DNA from: Cymbidium sinense
Lineage: Eukaryota > Streptophyta > Magnoliopsida > Asparagales > Orchidaceae
DNA length: 64,000 nucleotides
Direction of reading: 5' to 3'
Assembly (NCBI GenBank): GCA_021442155.1
Contig: CM038222.1
Span: 54,679,352-54,743,351, forward strand
Shown: positions 36,079-49,504 of the stretch, in pieces
Layout: every line of letters begins with the position of its first letter
How positions within the stretch are numbered: the first letter of the stretch is position 1
Program-made: the position numbers and the translations under genes
The notes under the pieces: model-generated
Database searches by the model: none
Seen by the model: the letters and a program-made list of their open reading frames with translations, nothing else
What the model was told of the DNA's origin: nothing

Positions 36079-38143
36079 GGGCGATATTAAAATGACAAGA
36101 TACAATTCTTAATGCAAAAATAAAGAAGAGTAAAGTCAGAGACAATAGGCACAATTTTTTTTGGTTTAAACCAAAATACTATGTCCACATCTACCACCCA
36201 CAGGTAGGAATCCACTAAATGCAAAAATAACTTACAAATAGTATTCTCTTATAATGGGGTAGTACAACCTACAATAATATGTACTTTCTACAAAGGTAGT
36301 ACAACCCTAATATAAATTTTATAGTACTGAAAGAAAAATACAAAATAACAAATTTTGATAAAATAAAACTCTCACAATTATACCAAGCTATCCAATTCAA
36401 AAAGTGATCTCACAATTCATAAATGATCACTTTACAACTTAAAAATTTGGCAAGATAAAATTCTCACTTAATGTGATAGAAATAATAAAATAAATATCTT
36501 AAAGTAATCTTAGTAAGATGTTTATGTTATTATAATTTGTAGACTAATATAAAAATGATTTCAAAATAAATTCATAATATTCTTTTGCACCATAAAATAA
36601 ATTTCAGCAAGGAATAATTTATTTTAACCAAAAAGATGCTTTCAATTAATGCAAATGATCACAAAATACTTAAATAAAATTAGTATATGATAAATCTAAG
36701 TAGGCTAGTAAGCTTTTAATTAGAAAGAGAGATCTAACAAATATGAAAATAATTTCAGCACAATAAATTAATTTGAAATGCCAAAATATACTTCTAAAAT
36801 AGATCTAATAATAAATGATCTTTCAAATAAGACTAATGAAGAAATATTTCAAGAAACCATAAGAAATTTGTAGGAAGATAAAAATTTCAACAAGTTGAAA
36901 TAAATCCTACAAACTATCACAAGATTTTCACAAAAAAATGATTGAATAAACTTTGATGTAAAAACTTTAGACTTTGATCTCCAAAGACTAATCCACCAAA
37001 AGTATTAGTTGAAAAGAATAAATAGATGGTGAAAATAGTATAAACAACTTAAAAAAGGGATAAGATCAAGAAAATAAACTCAAGTAATTTGAGAAAACTT
37101 GCTTAGTTTTAGATGTTGAAGCTTCCAAACCAAGGATTTGATTTTGCAATATTTGTAGAACACATGGAAGGAAAATCTAAGAAATTTTCTCTTAGATTTG
37201 CTGGAGGAATTTTGAATTTGAATGAGGAATACTTTCATGAAGAGAATGAGGGCTATTTATAGGCAAGAAAGTCATTTTGAATTTTTTTCATAAAATATAT
37301 TATTCTAACATCATGTTATCATCTAATAATTTAATATTCAATAGAAATATAATTTATATTAAATAAATACTAAATTCAAGCAGCCAAAATTTGGCTATTC
37401 ACATGGGCAAGTCAAAAATCATCAAATATGACTCTTAATATATTCAAAGTTAAAATCAGCTAATGTTTAAAAAGTCATAATAAATTCAATTTTAATGAAA
37501 TGTGGGTTATGTAACCTGTCAAATTAAAGGAAAAAAATCCAAGGAATCCGTTGGAGATGAAATCAGATTTAAATTCCTTGATTATAAAATGACTTTGGCT
37601 AAAATACAAAATTTCACATATTTTTGTTAATTTTGAAATATGACATTTAAATATTATGATATAATTTATATATAATCATGCATATGTTAATTATCATATA
37701 ACCTTCAAATTAAATTAAAATATTTAATTATATTAATTAAATAAAATAATTACACTTAATAGTCATAATTTTTTTTTTATCATTTATTATTTTGACAATA
37801 TAATTGAATGTTAATTAGATAGAGATTTATATAAATTAACCTCATTAAAATAATATGTTAAGTTGTTTGCAAATTGATTCATGTCAATGAACTCATATGA
37901 ATTTCTAAGATAGTTATTAATGCATATAACCTAATATTATATCTTGAGCTTCACATTATCCATTTTGATCTATCTTTCATTCTTCTATTCTTGCAATTTC
38001 CTCAAACATATTATGAGATGTATTGGATATGTAATTAGCAATTAATATATCTGAAACAGAAAAATATTCATTAAAAAAATCCAAACATTTGTTTGTTATC
38101 ATCAAAATTGATCGGATTGAACATGAGGCTCATCAAGCCAACA
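36079..38143 (-). mobile_element. 3' LTR of the SIRE-like Ty1/copia element, outer end truncated
   Basis: This direct repeat of 43761-45960 matches nearly throughout from 'gcgatattaaaa' to 'aggctcatcaagccaaca'. On the minus strand it starts TGTTGGCTTGATGAGCC at 38143, directly after a polypurine tract. A segment just inside 36092 and the terminal bases present in the right LTR are missing, and no target duplication is visible at this side. Two short segments (about 22 bp each) present in the right copy near 45230 and 45590 are absent here. Confidence 0.85.
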
Positions 38144-38160
38144 ATCTCTCCATTTTTTTG
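38144..38160 (-). other. Polypurine tract of the copia element
   Basis: On the minus strand CAAAAAAATGGAGAGATTG abuts the LTR start TGTTGGC. A purine tract immediately 5' of the 3' LTR is the plus-strand primer of LTR retrotransposons. Confidence 0.8.
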
Positions 38161-38374
38161 ATGACAAGTTAATGTTGGGTATTGATTTTGATGAAGGTGC
38201 AAATTGAGTTTTCATCATAATTTTTTTTTAAAAAAAATTCTCTTCTAAAAAAAATTTATACACAAGACATGAATAATGTTGCTCCCCCTAAATGTATGCA
38301 TGAAATAGACTTAATACTAAACAACATCAAAAAGTGAGAAAAAAACTACATATAATTTTAAATATTACGATCTA

Positions 38375-40134
38375 ACATTCCAAGCATGCGTCCTGAAGTA
38401 CAAAAATGTTCTTCTGGTAATGGTTTTGTAAAAGTATCTGCAATTTGTAAATCAGTACTAATGAAATTAATATTAACATCACCTTTCAAAACATGATCCC
38501 TAATAAAATGATGTCTAATTTCTATATGCTTGGTTTGTGAGTGCTGGATAGGATTTTTTCAAACTAATAGCACTAGTATTGTCACTAAAGAATGTGATCT
38601 TTCTTACTACCAAAATATTTTAATTGTTGCTTTAACCAAAGGACATGAGCAACACAACTATGGACAGCTATGTACTCAGCCTCAACAGTGGATAAAGCTA
38701 CAACATTTTGTTTCCTAGATGACCAAGATACAAGCGATGATCCCAAAATTGGCATGTGCCTGATGTGCTTTTTCTATCTATTTTGCATCCCACAAAGTCA
38801 GCATCATAATAAGCAACCAAATCACATGATAAAGAAGTTTTAGGATACCATAAACCTAACCTAGTAGTGCCTATCAAATACCGGAAGATATGCTTGACTA
38901 CTATTAAATGAGATTCTTTTAGGTTGGCTTGAAAATGAGCACAAAAATAAACATCAAACATAATATTAGTCCTACTAGCAGCAATGTATAAAAGTGAACC
39001 TATCATACTCCTATAAAGTTTTTGATCAACACATTTTCCTAATTCATCTAAATCCAATTTTGTAGATGGGCTCATTGGAGTTTTACTAGATTTAAATCTT
39101 TTCATGTCAAACCTCTCAGTCAATTCATTTGTGTACTTAGTTTGACAGATGAATGTGTCATTTTCTTGTTGCTTCACTTGAAGACCTAAGAAAAATTTAA
39201 GTTCTCCCATCATACTCATTTCAAACTCTTTAGACATCAAAGATGAGAACTCATGGCACAAAGATTCATTTATACTTCCAAATAATATATCATCTACATA
39301 CACTTGTACTATAATCAAATCATCATCTATGCTCTTAAGGAATAAGGTGGTATCTACTCTACCCTTTCTAAATCCATGATCTATCAAAAGTTACTTAACC
39401 TATGATACGACGAGCCCTGCTTTTAAACCATATAAGGCTTTCTTTAATTTATACACATGATTTGGACAATCAAGGCTCTCAAATCCAGGTGGTTTCTCTA
39501 CAAATACATATTGGTCAATATATCCATTCAAAAAAGCACTCTTGACATCCATTTGAAAAAGTTTAAAATCCTTAAAATAAGCATAAGCAAAGAGTAACCT
39601 AATAACTTCTAGTCTTGCTACGGGTGCAAAAGATTCTTCAAAATCCATACCTTCAACTTGTGTGTACCCTTGTGCAACTAACCTAGCTTTATTTCTAACA
39701 ATACAACCTGAATTATCTAACTTATTCTTAAAGACCCATGTTGTTCCAATGACATTTTGATCTAGGGGTCTTGGGACTAATTTCCAAATATCATTTCTTA
39801 CAAATTGATTCAACTCCTCTACCATAGTAGTAATCCAAAAATTATTTTTTAATGCTTCTTCTAAATTTTTAGGTTTAACCTTAGATAAAAATGTTGAATG
39901 ATCTACAACCTCTCTACTATGTCTTATGGTCATAACTCCTTTTGAAGGATCTCCTATAATTAGTTCCTTTGGATGATTTTTATTATATTTCCATTCTTTA
40001 AGCAATGAATCATCCACATTATCTTCTAAAGATATTTTCTTAAAATTATAAATCTCTTCATCAATCACTTTATTTCTAATAAGACTAATTAAATTTTCAT
40101 CAAAAATAACATGTATTGATTCTTCTACAATCAT
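38375..40134 (-). pseudogene. Ty1/copia reverse transcriptase and RNase H, broken
   Basis: From 40134: HSREVVDHSTFLSKVKPKNLEEAL, a degenerate WITTMVEELNQF, NDIWKLVPRP, TTWVFKNKLD, ARLVAQGYTQVEGMDFEESFAPVARLE, QMDVKSAFLNGYI, KLKKALYGLK (39400-40134). After a frame break come the catalytic VYVDDILFGS, SMMGELKFFLGLQV, SKTPMSPSTKLD, YRSMIGSLLYIAASR, RKSTSGTCQFWD (38698-39387). Beyond another break, the RNase H end reads [13 protein letters not shown] and [13 protein letters not shown], down to about 38375. RT copies element RNA and RNase H removes it. Copies are close to consensus over long blocks, but at least three frame breaks make it inactive. Confidence 0.92.
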
Positions 40135-40930
40135 TTTCTCTTATTGAAAACTCTATAAGCACTACTGAAAAAAGAGTATCCTAAGAAAATATCATCATCT
40201 GATTTGCAATCAAACTTACCTAAATGCTCTTTTCCATTATTCAAAAATAAAGCATTTACATCTAAATACATGAAAGTGTTTAGTCTTAGGCATCTTTCCA
40301 AAAAATAATTCATAGGGTGTCTTCCTCAAAATTGGTCTAAAATAAATCCTATTCATCACATAATATGTGGTATTTACTGCTTTTGCCCAAAAATATTTTG
40401 GCAATTTATACTCATCAAGCATAGATCTATTTAATTCAATTAATATTCTATTTTTCTCTCTACTACTCCATTTTGTTGGGGAGTTCTAGGTGCAAAAAAA
40501 TTATGTCTAATCCCATGTTCATCACAATAATTCTCAAATAATTTATTTTCAAATTTTTCACTATGATCATTTTGAACCTTATTAATCAAAAGGCCTTGTT
40601 CTCTTTGAATATATTTAGAAACCTTTCTAAACTCACCAAAAATATCATCCTTGTAAGTTACAAACAAAACCCAAGTATATCTAGAGAAATCATCAACAAT
40701 CATAAAACCATAATTTTTTTCCACATAAGCTAGTAGTGCTAATTAGACCAAATAAATCCATGTGCAACAATTCTAAAGGTCTAGAATTAGAAATAATATT
40801 TTTACTTTTTAATGAGCTTCTAGAATGCTTACCATGAATACATGCATCACAAGCATAGTTTGAATGAAAATTTAATTTAGGCAATCCAACTACTAAATCA
40901 AGTTTAGCAATTTTATTGAGTGTGTGCATG
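40131..40930 (-). pseudogene. Ty1/copia integrase, broken
   Basis: Minus-strand fragments in order: the zinc-finger/GAG-pre-integrase end LPKLNFHSNYACDACIHGKHSRSS, LELLHMDLFGLIST (first catalytic Asp), MIVDDFSRYTWVLFVTYKDD, a NDHSEKFEN box (usually SDHGxEFEN), HNFFAPRTPQQNGVVERK (catalytic Glu), then KLPKYFWAKAVNTTYYVMNRI and TPYELFFGKMP. The D...D...E core is still recognisable. Stops and frame breaks at about 40725 and 40430 divide it into three open pieces. Confidence 0.9.
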
Positions 40931-41179
40931 TTAATATGACATAGTCTCCTATGTCATAACCATATATCATCATGAGTGATTTTAAAACAAAGTAAATTCA
41001 AATTCACATCATGAAACCTATCTAAATCAATGACATAAATATTTTTATATCTTTGTCTTACTAACAAAATATTTTCATTATTTTTTATAATGCAATATGA
41101 TGCATGGAATACTACATTCAAACCTTTATCACATAATTGACTAATAGAAATTAAATTATGTTTTAATCCTTCTACTAGA

Positions 41180-41349
41180 AAAACTTTATTTAAAGTGATA
41201 TAATTCTTACAAATAGAACAAATGCCAATGATCTTTCCCTTTACATTATCTCCATATGTAACAAATCCTCCATCACTTGATTCTAAAGTTGTGAATTTAT
41301 CTTTATCTTCTGTCATATGTCTTGAACATCCACTGTCCAAGTACCACAT
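41180..41349 (-). pseudogene. Ty1/copia aspartic protease
   Basis: The open stretch from 41349 to 40954 begins MWYLDSGCSRHMTEDKDKF, with the catalytic DSG of retropepsins, then GGFVTYGDNVKGKIIG and later EGLKHNLISISQLCDKG. The protease would process the Gag-Pol polyprotein. It runs on into the pre-integrase region without a visible break until about 40954. Confidence 0.88.
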
Positions 41350-41369
41350 GCCTTCTTTGATTTTGCTTT

Positions 41370-43062
41370 GAAGGCATTCCTACAAAAGAAACTCACATGT
41401 TAACTTTTGGAACCCAAACATGTTTGGGTCCACATTCTAAATTTGAAGCAAGATATCTAACATGTGTGGTTTGTGTAGTGCTTGTACCTTTTTGTACCCA
41501 TACATAAGATGATTGCTTAGTGTTTTGTAATTTACGTGCATAGCAATCTAATGAAATATGTCCTTTTCTATCATAATAGTTGCACCAAACATTAGTGTTT
41601 GCATATGGCTTAGCACGATAATTATAAGGTATATGAGTGGGATATATATGATGCAAATATTTTTTATTAAATGTTTTTCTTGATGAAGCATTATAATGAA
41701 CTTGTGATTTCAAACATAATTCTAATCTTGCTTTTAACAAGATGTTCTCTCTTTCAAGTTTATATACAAGTAAGGAACAATTTAATAAAGAAGTATTTTA
41801 CTTTTAAATTATCACATTTTTTAAATCAAAAATGCATATCTAAATTTTTATGTTCTTTTCTAAGGTTTTGTATTTTCTTTTAATTTTTATATTCCTTAAC
41901 TAAATTATTAAAATCATCATCTAATTCATCATAAGATATATCATTGCATACCTCTTGAGAATCTAAGTCAGATTCTCCATTTGTCATAAGGCATATGTCG
42001 ACCTCTTCATCAGATGAGCAAGTACTTGATTCATTTGAATCTGGATTGGCCCATAAAGCCTTCTTCTTCTTCTTATGGTACTTTTTCTCATTCATATTTT
42101 TTATTCTTTCCACATCAAACTCTTTCTTCTTTGATTCAGCAAGTTCTGGACAATCACCTCTTATGTGTCTAGGCTTTCTATAATGGTAACAAATGATCCC
42201 TTCACCTGCAGGAAATTTTTTAGTTTGAAATTTATAGTTTTTAATTTTTTTTTATACCTTTGATTCTTCTTCCTTAGCAAGTTTCCAAGCATTTTGGATA
42301 GCATGGCCACCTCATCACTATCACCATCCATGTTTCAGGTGTTATGCTAATCACTATCATCAACTTGTAATGCAATGGCTTTTCCTTTCTCCTTCTCCCT
42401 TTTACTGAGTTATCCATCTTATCTCTTCGAGCAATAACCTGTTCATGTGCTATCAAAGAACCCAAAAGCTGATCAAGTGGATAAGTAGATAAACCCTTAG
42501 CTTCACTAATAGATGTTACTTTAGCTTCCCATTCTTTTTGAAGACATCTAAGAATCTTATAGACTAAGTCTTGATTCCTATATGTTTTTCTAAGAGAATG
42601 CAATGTGTTAATTATTTTCATGAATCTAGTATACATATCAGAAATAGATTCAGAAGAGACATATGAAATAACTTATATTCATGAACAAGTCTATTTATGT
42701 GAGCATCTTTAACTTCACTAGTTCCTTCATAAGTTATAATGAGTTTATCCCATATTTCTTTTGTTATACTTAACATAGAAATTTTCATGTAATCATCATG
42801 TAATAAAGCACAATGTAAAGTATCACAAGCCCTATCATTTCAACAAAAGACCATTCCTCAAAAGGTTTTTCTACTTTAATGACATTTACTTCTACTGTGG
42901 GTATATGATATTGATGTGTCAACATATACCACATGCATGCATCTCGACCTCTTAAAAATGTACTAATTCTATTTTTCCAATAATCAAATGGTACACTATC
43001 TAAAAGTGGAGGTCTATGAGTGGATTATCCCTCTGGTAATGAACCCTTTGGAAACCTTGTGC
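41370..43062 (-). pseudogene. SIRE-like copia gag with two decayed zinc knuckles
   Basis: The start ATG is near 43062; frame shifts give a N-terminal PPLLDSVPFDYWK and RGRDACMWYM, then FMKIINTLHSLRKTYRNQDLVYKILRCLQKEWEAKV and PLDQLLGSLIAHEQ (42274-42636). Next is the acidic/lysine segment KKKKKALWANPDSNESSTCSSDEE with SYDELDDDFNNLVKEYKN (41880-42113), which is characteristic of the SIRE/Maximus lineage. Two zinc knuckles (about 42130-42195 and 41520-41580) have CxxC changed to CxxY. Gag packages element RNA; the knuckle damage and frame breaks indicate a dead copy. Confidence 0.85.
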
Positions 43063-43094
43063 CATAGTGAAAAGATCTACTCTTAGTCACTATA

Positions 43095-45960
43095 GCACCC
43101 AAGAGAGAGGGGGAGGTGGGGTGAATTGAGCGATATTAAAAATTTTAAAAGCTAAATCTTAAATTTTAAGTTTTAGTAGAAAATCAATGTTTGATTTTAT
43201 AACGATAAGATACAATTCTTAATGCAGCAAAAATAAAAGTACAGTAAAGTAAAGAGAGACAATAGACACGTAATTTTATTCCCAAATCCCAAAATCTAAG
43301 ATATTCACTAGCCACCCCTGGCTTGGAATCCACAAAGTGCAAAATAGCTTATAAATAGTACTCTCCTATAACGGGATGAGTACAATCCCTACAATAATAT
43401 GTACTCTCATATAAAGGGGCGAGCACAACCCCAATATAAATTTTACAGCACAAAAAAAATACAAAATAACAAATTTTGATAAAATAAATCTCTCACAAAT
43501 ATACCAAGCTATCCAATTCAAAAAGTGATCTCACAACTTATAAATGATCACTTTACAACTTAAAAATTTGGCAAGATAAAATGCTCACTTAATATTGATA
43601 AGAAATAATAAAATAAATATATTAAAGTAATCTTACTAAGATGTTTATGCTATTATAATTTGTAGACTAATATAAACATGATTCAAAATAAATTCATAAT
43701 ATTCATTTGCACAATAAAATAAATTTCAGCAAGGAATAATTTATTAAAAAAATTTAAAAATTGGGCGATATTAAAAATTTTAAAAGCTAAATCTTAAATT
43801 TTAAGTTTTAGTAGAAAATTAATGTTTAATTTTATAATGATAAGATACAATTCTTAATGCAGCAAAAATAAAAGTACAATAAAGTAAAGAGAGAAAATAG
43901 AAACGAAATTTTACATGGTTCGGCCAAATCCTAAAGCCATCCTACATCTACGCCTAGCCACCCCTGGCTAGGAATCAACTAAATGCAAAAATAGTTTACA
44001 AATAGTACACTCCTATAATGGGGTGAGTACAACCCCTACAATAATATGTACTCTCATATAAAGGGGAGAGTATAACCCCAATATAAATTTCACAGCACGA
44101 AAAGAAAAATACAAAATAATAAATTTTGATAAAATAAATCTCTCACAAATATACCAAGCTATCCAATTCAAAAAGTGATCTCACAACTTATAAATGAGCA
44201 CTTTACAACTTAAAAATTTGGCAAAATAAAATGCTCACTTATTGTTGATAAGAAATAATAAAATAAATATCTTAAAATAATCTTACTAAGATGTTTATGC
44301 TATTATAATTTGTAGACTAATATAAAAATGATTTCAAAATAAATTCACAATATTCTTTTGCACAATAAAATAAATTTCAGCAAGGAGTAATTTATTCTAA
44401 CCAAAAAGATGCTTTCAATTAATGTAAATGATCACAAAATACTTAAATAAAATTAGTATATGATAGATCTAAGAAGGCTAGTAAGCTTTTAATTAAAAAG
44501 AGAGATCTAGCAAATATGAAAATAATTTCAGCACAATAAATTAATTTGAAATGCTAAAATATACTTTTAAAATAGATCTAACAATAAATGATCTTTCAAA
44601 TAAGACTAATAAAGAAATATTTCAAGATACCATAAGAAATTTGTAGGAAGATAAAAATTTCAACAAGTTGAAATAAATCCTACAAACTATTACAAGAGTT
44701 TTCCACAAAAAATGATTGAAGAAACTTTGATGTAACAAATTTTAACTTTGATATCCAAAGACTAATCCACCAAAAATTATAAATTGAAAAGAATAAATAG
44801 ATGGTGAAAATAGTATGAACAACTTAAAAGGGATTAAGATCAAGAAAACAAACTCAAGTAATTTGAGAAAGCTTGTTTAGTTGAAGATGTTGAAAGCTTC
44901 CAAACCAAGGATTTGATCTTGCAATATTTGGAGAACACTTGGAAGGAAAATCTAAGAAAATTTTTTCATAGAATTGCTGGAGGGATTTTGAATTTGAATG
45001 AGAAATACTTTCATGAAGAGAATGAGGGCTATTTATAAGCAAGATTGTCATTTTGAATTATTTCAAAAATATATATTATTTTAACATCATGTTACATCTA
45101 ATAATTTAATATTCAATAAAAATATAATTTATATTAAATATATATTAAATTCAAGCAGCCAAAATTCAGCTATTCACATGGGCAAGTCAAAAATAATCAA
45201 ATATAGCTCTTAATATATTCAAACCATGTAGCATGCATTCATTATTAAAATCAGCGAATGTTTGAAAAGTCATAATAAATTCAATTTTAATCAAACGTGA
45301 GTCATGTAACCTATCAAATTAAAGGAAACAATTCAAGGAATTCGTTGGAGATGAAATAAGATATAAATTCCTTGATTATAAAATAACTTTGGCTAAAATA
45401 CAAAATTCCACATATTTTTGTTAATTTTGAAATATGACATTTAAATATTATGATATAATTTATATATAATCATACATATGTTAGTTATCATATAACCTTC
45501 AAATTAAATTAAAATATTTAATTATATTAAGTAAATAAAATAATTACACTTAATAGTCATAAATTTTTTTATCATTTATTATTTTGACAATTCAAATGCT
45601 CTGTATGAAGCATATAATTGAATGTTAATTAGATAAAGATTTATATAAATTAACCTCATTAAAATAATATGTTAAGTTGTTTGCAAATTGATTCATGCCA
45701 ATGAACTCATATGAATTTCTAAGATAGTTATAAATGCATATAACCTAAAATATTATATCTTGAGCTTCACATTATTCATTTTGATCTATCTTTCATTCTT
45801 CTATTCTTGCAATTTTCTCAGACATATTGTGAGATGTATTGGATATATAATTAGCAAGTAATATATCTGAAACATATAAAAATATTCATTAAAATATTTA
45901 AGCATTCGTTTGTTATCATCAAAATTGATCGGATTGAACATGAGGCTCATCAAGCCAATA
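43095..45960 (-). mobile_element. 5' LTR of the SIRE-like copia element, with internal duplication
   Basis: On the minus strand it starts at 45960 (TATTGGCTTGATGAGCC, the first G of TGTTGG changed to A) and ends near 43095, just before the gag leader, at an AATTCACCCCACCTCCCCCT block typical of copia LTR ends. It is longer than the left LTR because of a 635-bp tandem duplication. No clear primer-binding site is preserved. The outer flanking pentamer is GCTAA (45961-45965), but no partner can be matched because the other LTR has lost its outer end. Confidence 0.82.
43126..44395. repeat. 635-bp tandem duplication inside the 5' copia LTR
   Basis: Unit 1 (43126-43760) and unit 2 (43761-44395) both begin 'attg(a/g)gcgatattaaaaattttaaaagc' and end 'tttcagcaagga(a/g)taatttatt'. 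They match almost throughout with scattered substitutions. The left LTR has a single copy. Confidence 0.9.
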
Positions 45961-45965
45961 GCTAA

Positions 45966-46075
45966 GGCGTGAAGTTTTATTCTACTGCTACTTATTTTTT
46001 GCACACAACAATAATTAATTTTAAGGATTCTAGTGTTACTTGTTTTTCATGTTAGTGTATATTCATGCCAAAATT
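45966..46075. other. AT-rich spacer
   Basis: No signal is seen between the copia LTR and the following repeat. Confidence 0.6.
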
Positions 46076-46680
46076 TCTAAGTACATTCTAAATGCCTAAT
46101 GATTGACTAGATGAATAAGAGATTTATAACTCTCATGGTGATATCAATGATCTTAAAGAGGCATTTGAGAGAGAACTATTTGCTATTATATGATGCAAGT
46201 TGATCATCACAAGGATCAATACCCACTAACAATGCACTAATATTTTCTAAATATAGTTTAAGAGTGGGGATAAGACATGTATGATGATAATGGTATTTGC
46301 ATGAATATTATTTCATATGCTTATCACCCTTGTTCCATATCTCCATCCATAGAAGATAGCATTGATGGGCAAAGACCAAGCTCTCTATTTCTCAAGTTTT
46401 GTCTTATCCTCATTTAGTTGGTCATCTATGTATTATGTTGTCTTGCGTTAGATGTTTCCTATGTATTTCTTATTAATAATGGCTCTATCATTTGGATGTC
46501 ACTCATTTTGGATAATTCAAAACTTAACTATGTCATTAGGTTCAAATACAAAATTATCTAATAGTTAATATTTAAAATTAGTATTAATTATTGTTATTCT
46601 CATAATTATTCATATACATAATACATTCTTGGTCTATTCATAATAACTTCATAAGAGTAATTTTATACTTTGAATACTCT
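46076..46680. repeat. Diverged direct repeat, copy 1 (pair with 49600-50200)
   Basis: Shares in the same order with 49600-50200: 'gatatcaatgat', 'gggatragacatg...', 'tgcatgaatattatttc'-like, 'cttatcytmatttagttsrtcayc', 'tttggatgtca', and 'aaaattatcyaatarttaatatt'. A decayed frame here (DWLDE, stop, EIYNSHGDINDLKE) resembles the end of the open frame in copy 2. Family unknown. Confidence 0.55.
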
Positions 46681-48036
46681 CTCTTAGAATTTTATTCGTA
46701 ATTTAGAATTCAAAGAGATGAATTTAATGTAGGTAGAAATCAATAAATCATTGATTTTTTTTATTGTAAGTCTAGGATCATCGAATTGCATGCCAACTTA
46801 GTAATCATTGATATGAGATTTTAAAAATATTTGTCATTTAAATCCACTAAAATTTTAGTATTAGAACAAAGTTCAAAAGATTTTTCTAACCAACAAAAAA
46901 AAAAAATTATTTCCTATGCGTAGAGCTACTTCTTAGCTAGGCTTTGTATAATTTTATTTTAAGAATTCATTCATTCAAAAGATTGGCGACAAATAGCCTT
47001 TTGTTGCCTATATATTTTGAGCATATGTGAGAAAATATTCACATTTATAAGAACTTAAAAAAGCATTACATTTACAATATCACCTATTTAAGAAAAGGAA
47101 TTTAATACTTTGGAAGTAAATAAGTGCACTTGATAAACAATTTAATATTTGTTCATATAATTCTCATCTATATTTGTTTATTTTCATAGCTGAACAAATG
47201 TAAATAAAAAAAAACTTATCATATAAATGAACAAGTTTGAACACTGACATGTTTATTCATTTATGTTCATAAATATATTAATTTGTTTAACAAGAAGCCT
47301 AATCAAAATGTAAAGAAATACTCATTTTATAATGATTTTTTATTATTATATACAACTATTATAATAGCAACTATCAACTATGATTGCAGATTATCACTAG
47401 CAACTATTACATAATTATTGTTGTATGCAAGAAGATTCGGGTTAGTAGAGTAGGAGAATTCAATGTCTTGCGTAGAAAGTTTCTTTACACACATAGCAAA
47501 AGAGTTTGAGAGACATCAATTTTATGGAAAACCCAAGAAGGGAAAAACCACGGGTCTAGCCTAACCCACTGAGAAATAATTTCACTATCTCGATTTGTTA
47601 GATTATCCTGCTCCACAGCTTGGAGAAGGATAGCTTACAAGAGTAGGTTTATCGGATCATGAGGTGGTAGTTTGATCACCACAATGATCGAGCGATGGAA
47701 AGAGAGAATCTTATTATAATAATAAAGGGAGAATCAAATATTCATAATTTTATAATCACGTTTTCTTTTATGAAAAGAAGAATGATATTTTATAACATCA
47801 ATTAGATAATGAAATATTTTAATTAGATGGGGACCTATTTTTTTTTTTCTTTTTGATTATTTTTCATATTTAAACTCTTCTTGAACCTTATCATTTTTAT
47901 TTGTATGCGTATGTTTTGGATAATTCAATTGAACTAAGATTAAATTTCTTTTGTGCCATTGAGAATTTTCTACTAAACAATAGTTGTATATATAAATTTT
48001 AAATTGTATATATTACCATATATATGTTGTGTACAC

Positions 48037-48080
<44 letters not shown>

Positions 48081-49504
48081 CAAATATGGTCTCATTTGTA
48101 TTAAAATTATTAAATAAACAAGTTGATAAATATGAATCAAATTTTCATTAATAATAATTTTTCTAAGCAACCTTAATAACTCCTACTTACCGCCCCACAT
48201 TTTATTTATCATAGGAAGAGACTTTTGTTTTATTATTATGATTTTTTTTTTTTTTTTTTTGCAATAGGTGTTTACCCAACAACCTACCCATCTTGTAGGT
48301 GAAGATGTCATTGTTCACTCTCTCCTAATGAAGTAACAACTACGGCACCATAAAAGAAACCAAAAACTGGTTGACTGGTGCAGAGCTTCACACCTACTTC
48401 CAAGCTCTAGAAAACAAAGCATAAGAAACTCGACAGAAGTTGTTCAAACCATCAGACTTATCGCCGTCTTAATAAACTGTGCTGTCTTATTCTTGAAGAT
48501 AGGGGAAAAAAAAAGTTAAGGGTGTTGAATCAGAAGGCCAACAGTTGAAATTTAATCGTTAAGAACTGATGTCGCCGCTCCGCTCGTCGAATAAATTTCT
48601 TCCCGAATCGTTCAGCTCGTCAATATTGAACTACATTCAAACTGAAGATCAGTGAATTTAATTGGAAAGCCCCGCACGTCACACTGTAGGCAATTTTCAA
48701 TCTCCTTTTGAATAATCGTTACATCTTTGAAGGAAGATTGCAATAATTTACTGCATCCATATCTTTGGCTTAATTTCTTTGTTCAATATCCCTTCATCGT
48801 CTCCTTTTTATGGGTGTAATTTTCATTAAGGTTTGAAATTTATATGCATTTAGAGGATGGTTATCGATGCCATTAAGTTTATTAATATAGCCTCATGTTG
48901 ACTGTCATAAGATAATCATTATTTAGGATTGTCTGATTCATGTATTATTCAATATGTGTTGCCCTTAGGACACCCTATATAGCTATGATTATCATTATGC
49001 CTTTTTAGATTACAATGAGTATGATCTTCATATTAATTTGACCCAAAAAGTTAAAATCATGGACTCTTTACTTTTGATAGTTGCTTGGACTTGAAAGGAT
49101 GCGTTCATGAATTAGAACATATAGATGGACCAATTTTTTGACTAGATCATTATATTTGATGATTGAAATAGTAGTTATTTTCATGAGTAGTGCTTCATTA
49201 AGTTAGTTGATTATTTTTGTGATAGGGGATCATTCTATGTTGATTACTAATTAATTGATTCAATAAGCTCACACTCAATAATATCAATGAGGATTCATGT
49301 GCCATTTTTTGAGGTTTCATGAAAAGATTGTGTATTAGTATGCATCAAAAGATACTTCAAAGAAAAAAAATGTATGCTTTTCTATATCGATCAATATTTG
49401 AAACAAAACTTATATGCTTAGTATTAATGAAGAAAAACTCCTCATATATGGGGAGGCGATACACAATTTAGAGCGACTCACTAGCAGGTGGCATCTTTTA
49501 CTCC
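46681..49504. other. AT-rich intergenic DNA with microsatellites
   Basis: No coding sequence was recognised. It contains a (GA)n tract at 48042-48076 and a T-run at about 48241-48260. The piece 48260-48700 is less AT-rich and compositionally unlike its surroundings (for example 'gatgtcgccgctccgctcgtcg'). It might be low-copy DNA, but it has no open frame. Confidence 0.6.

Noticed and set aside
48260..48700. Possible promoter or first exon of a host gene in a less AT-rich segment
   Set aside because: No open frame, convincing TATA/start arrangement or protein similarity was found. Composition alone is not sufficient.
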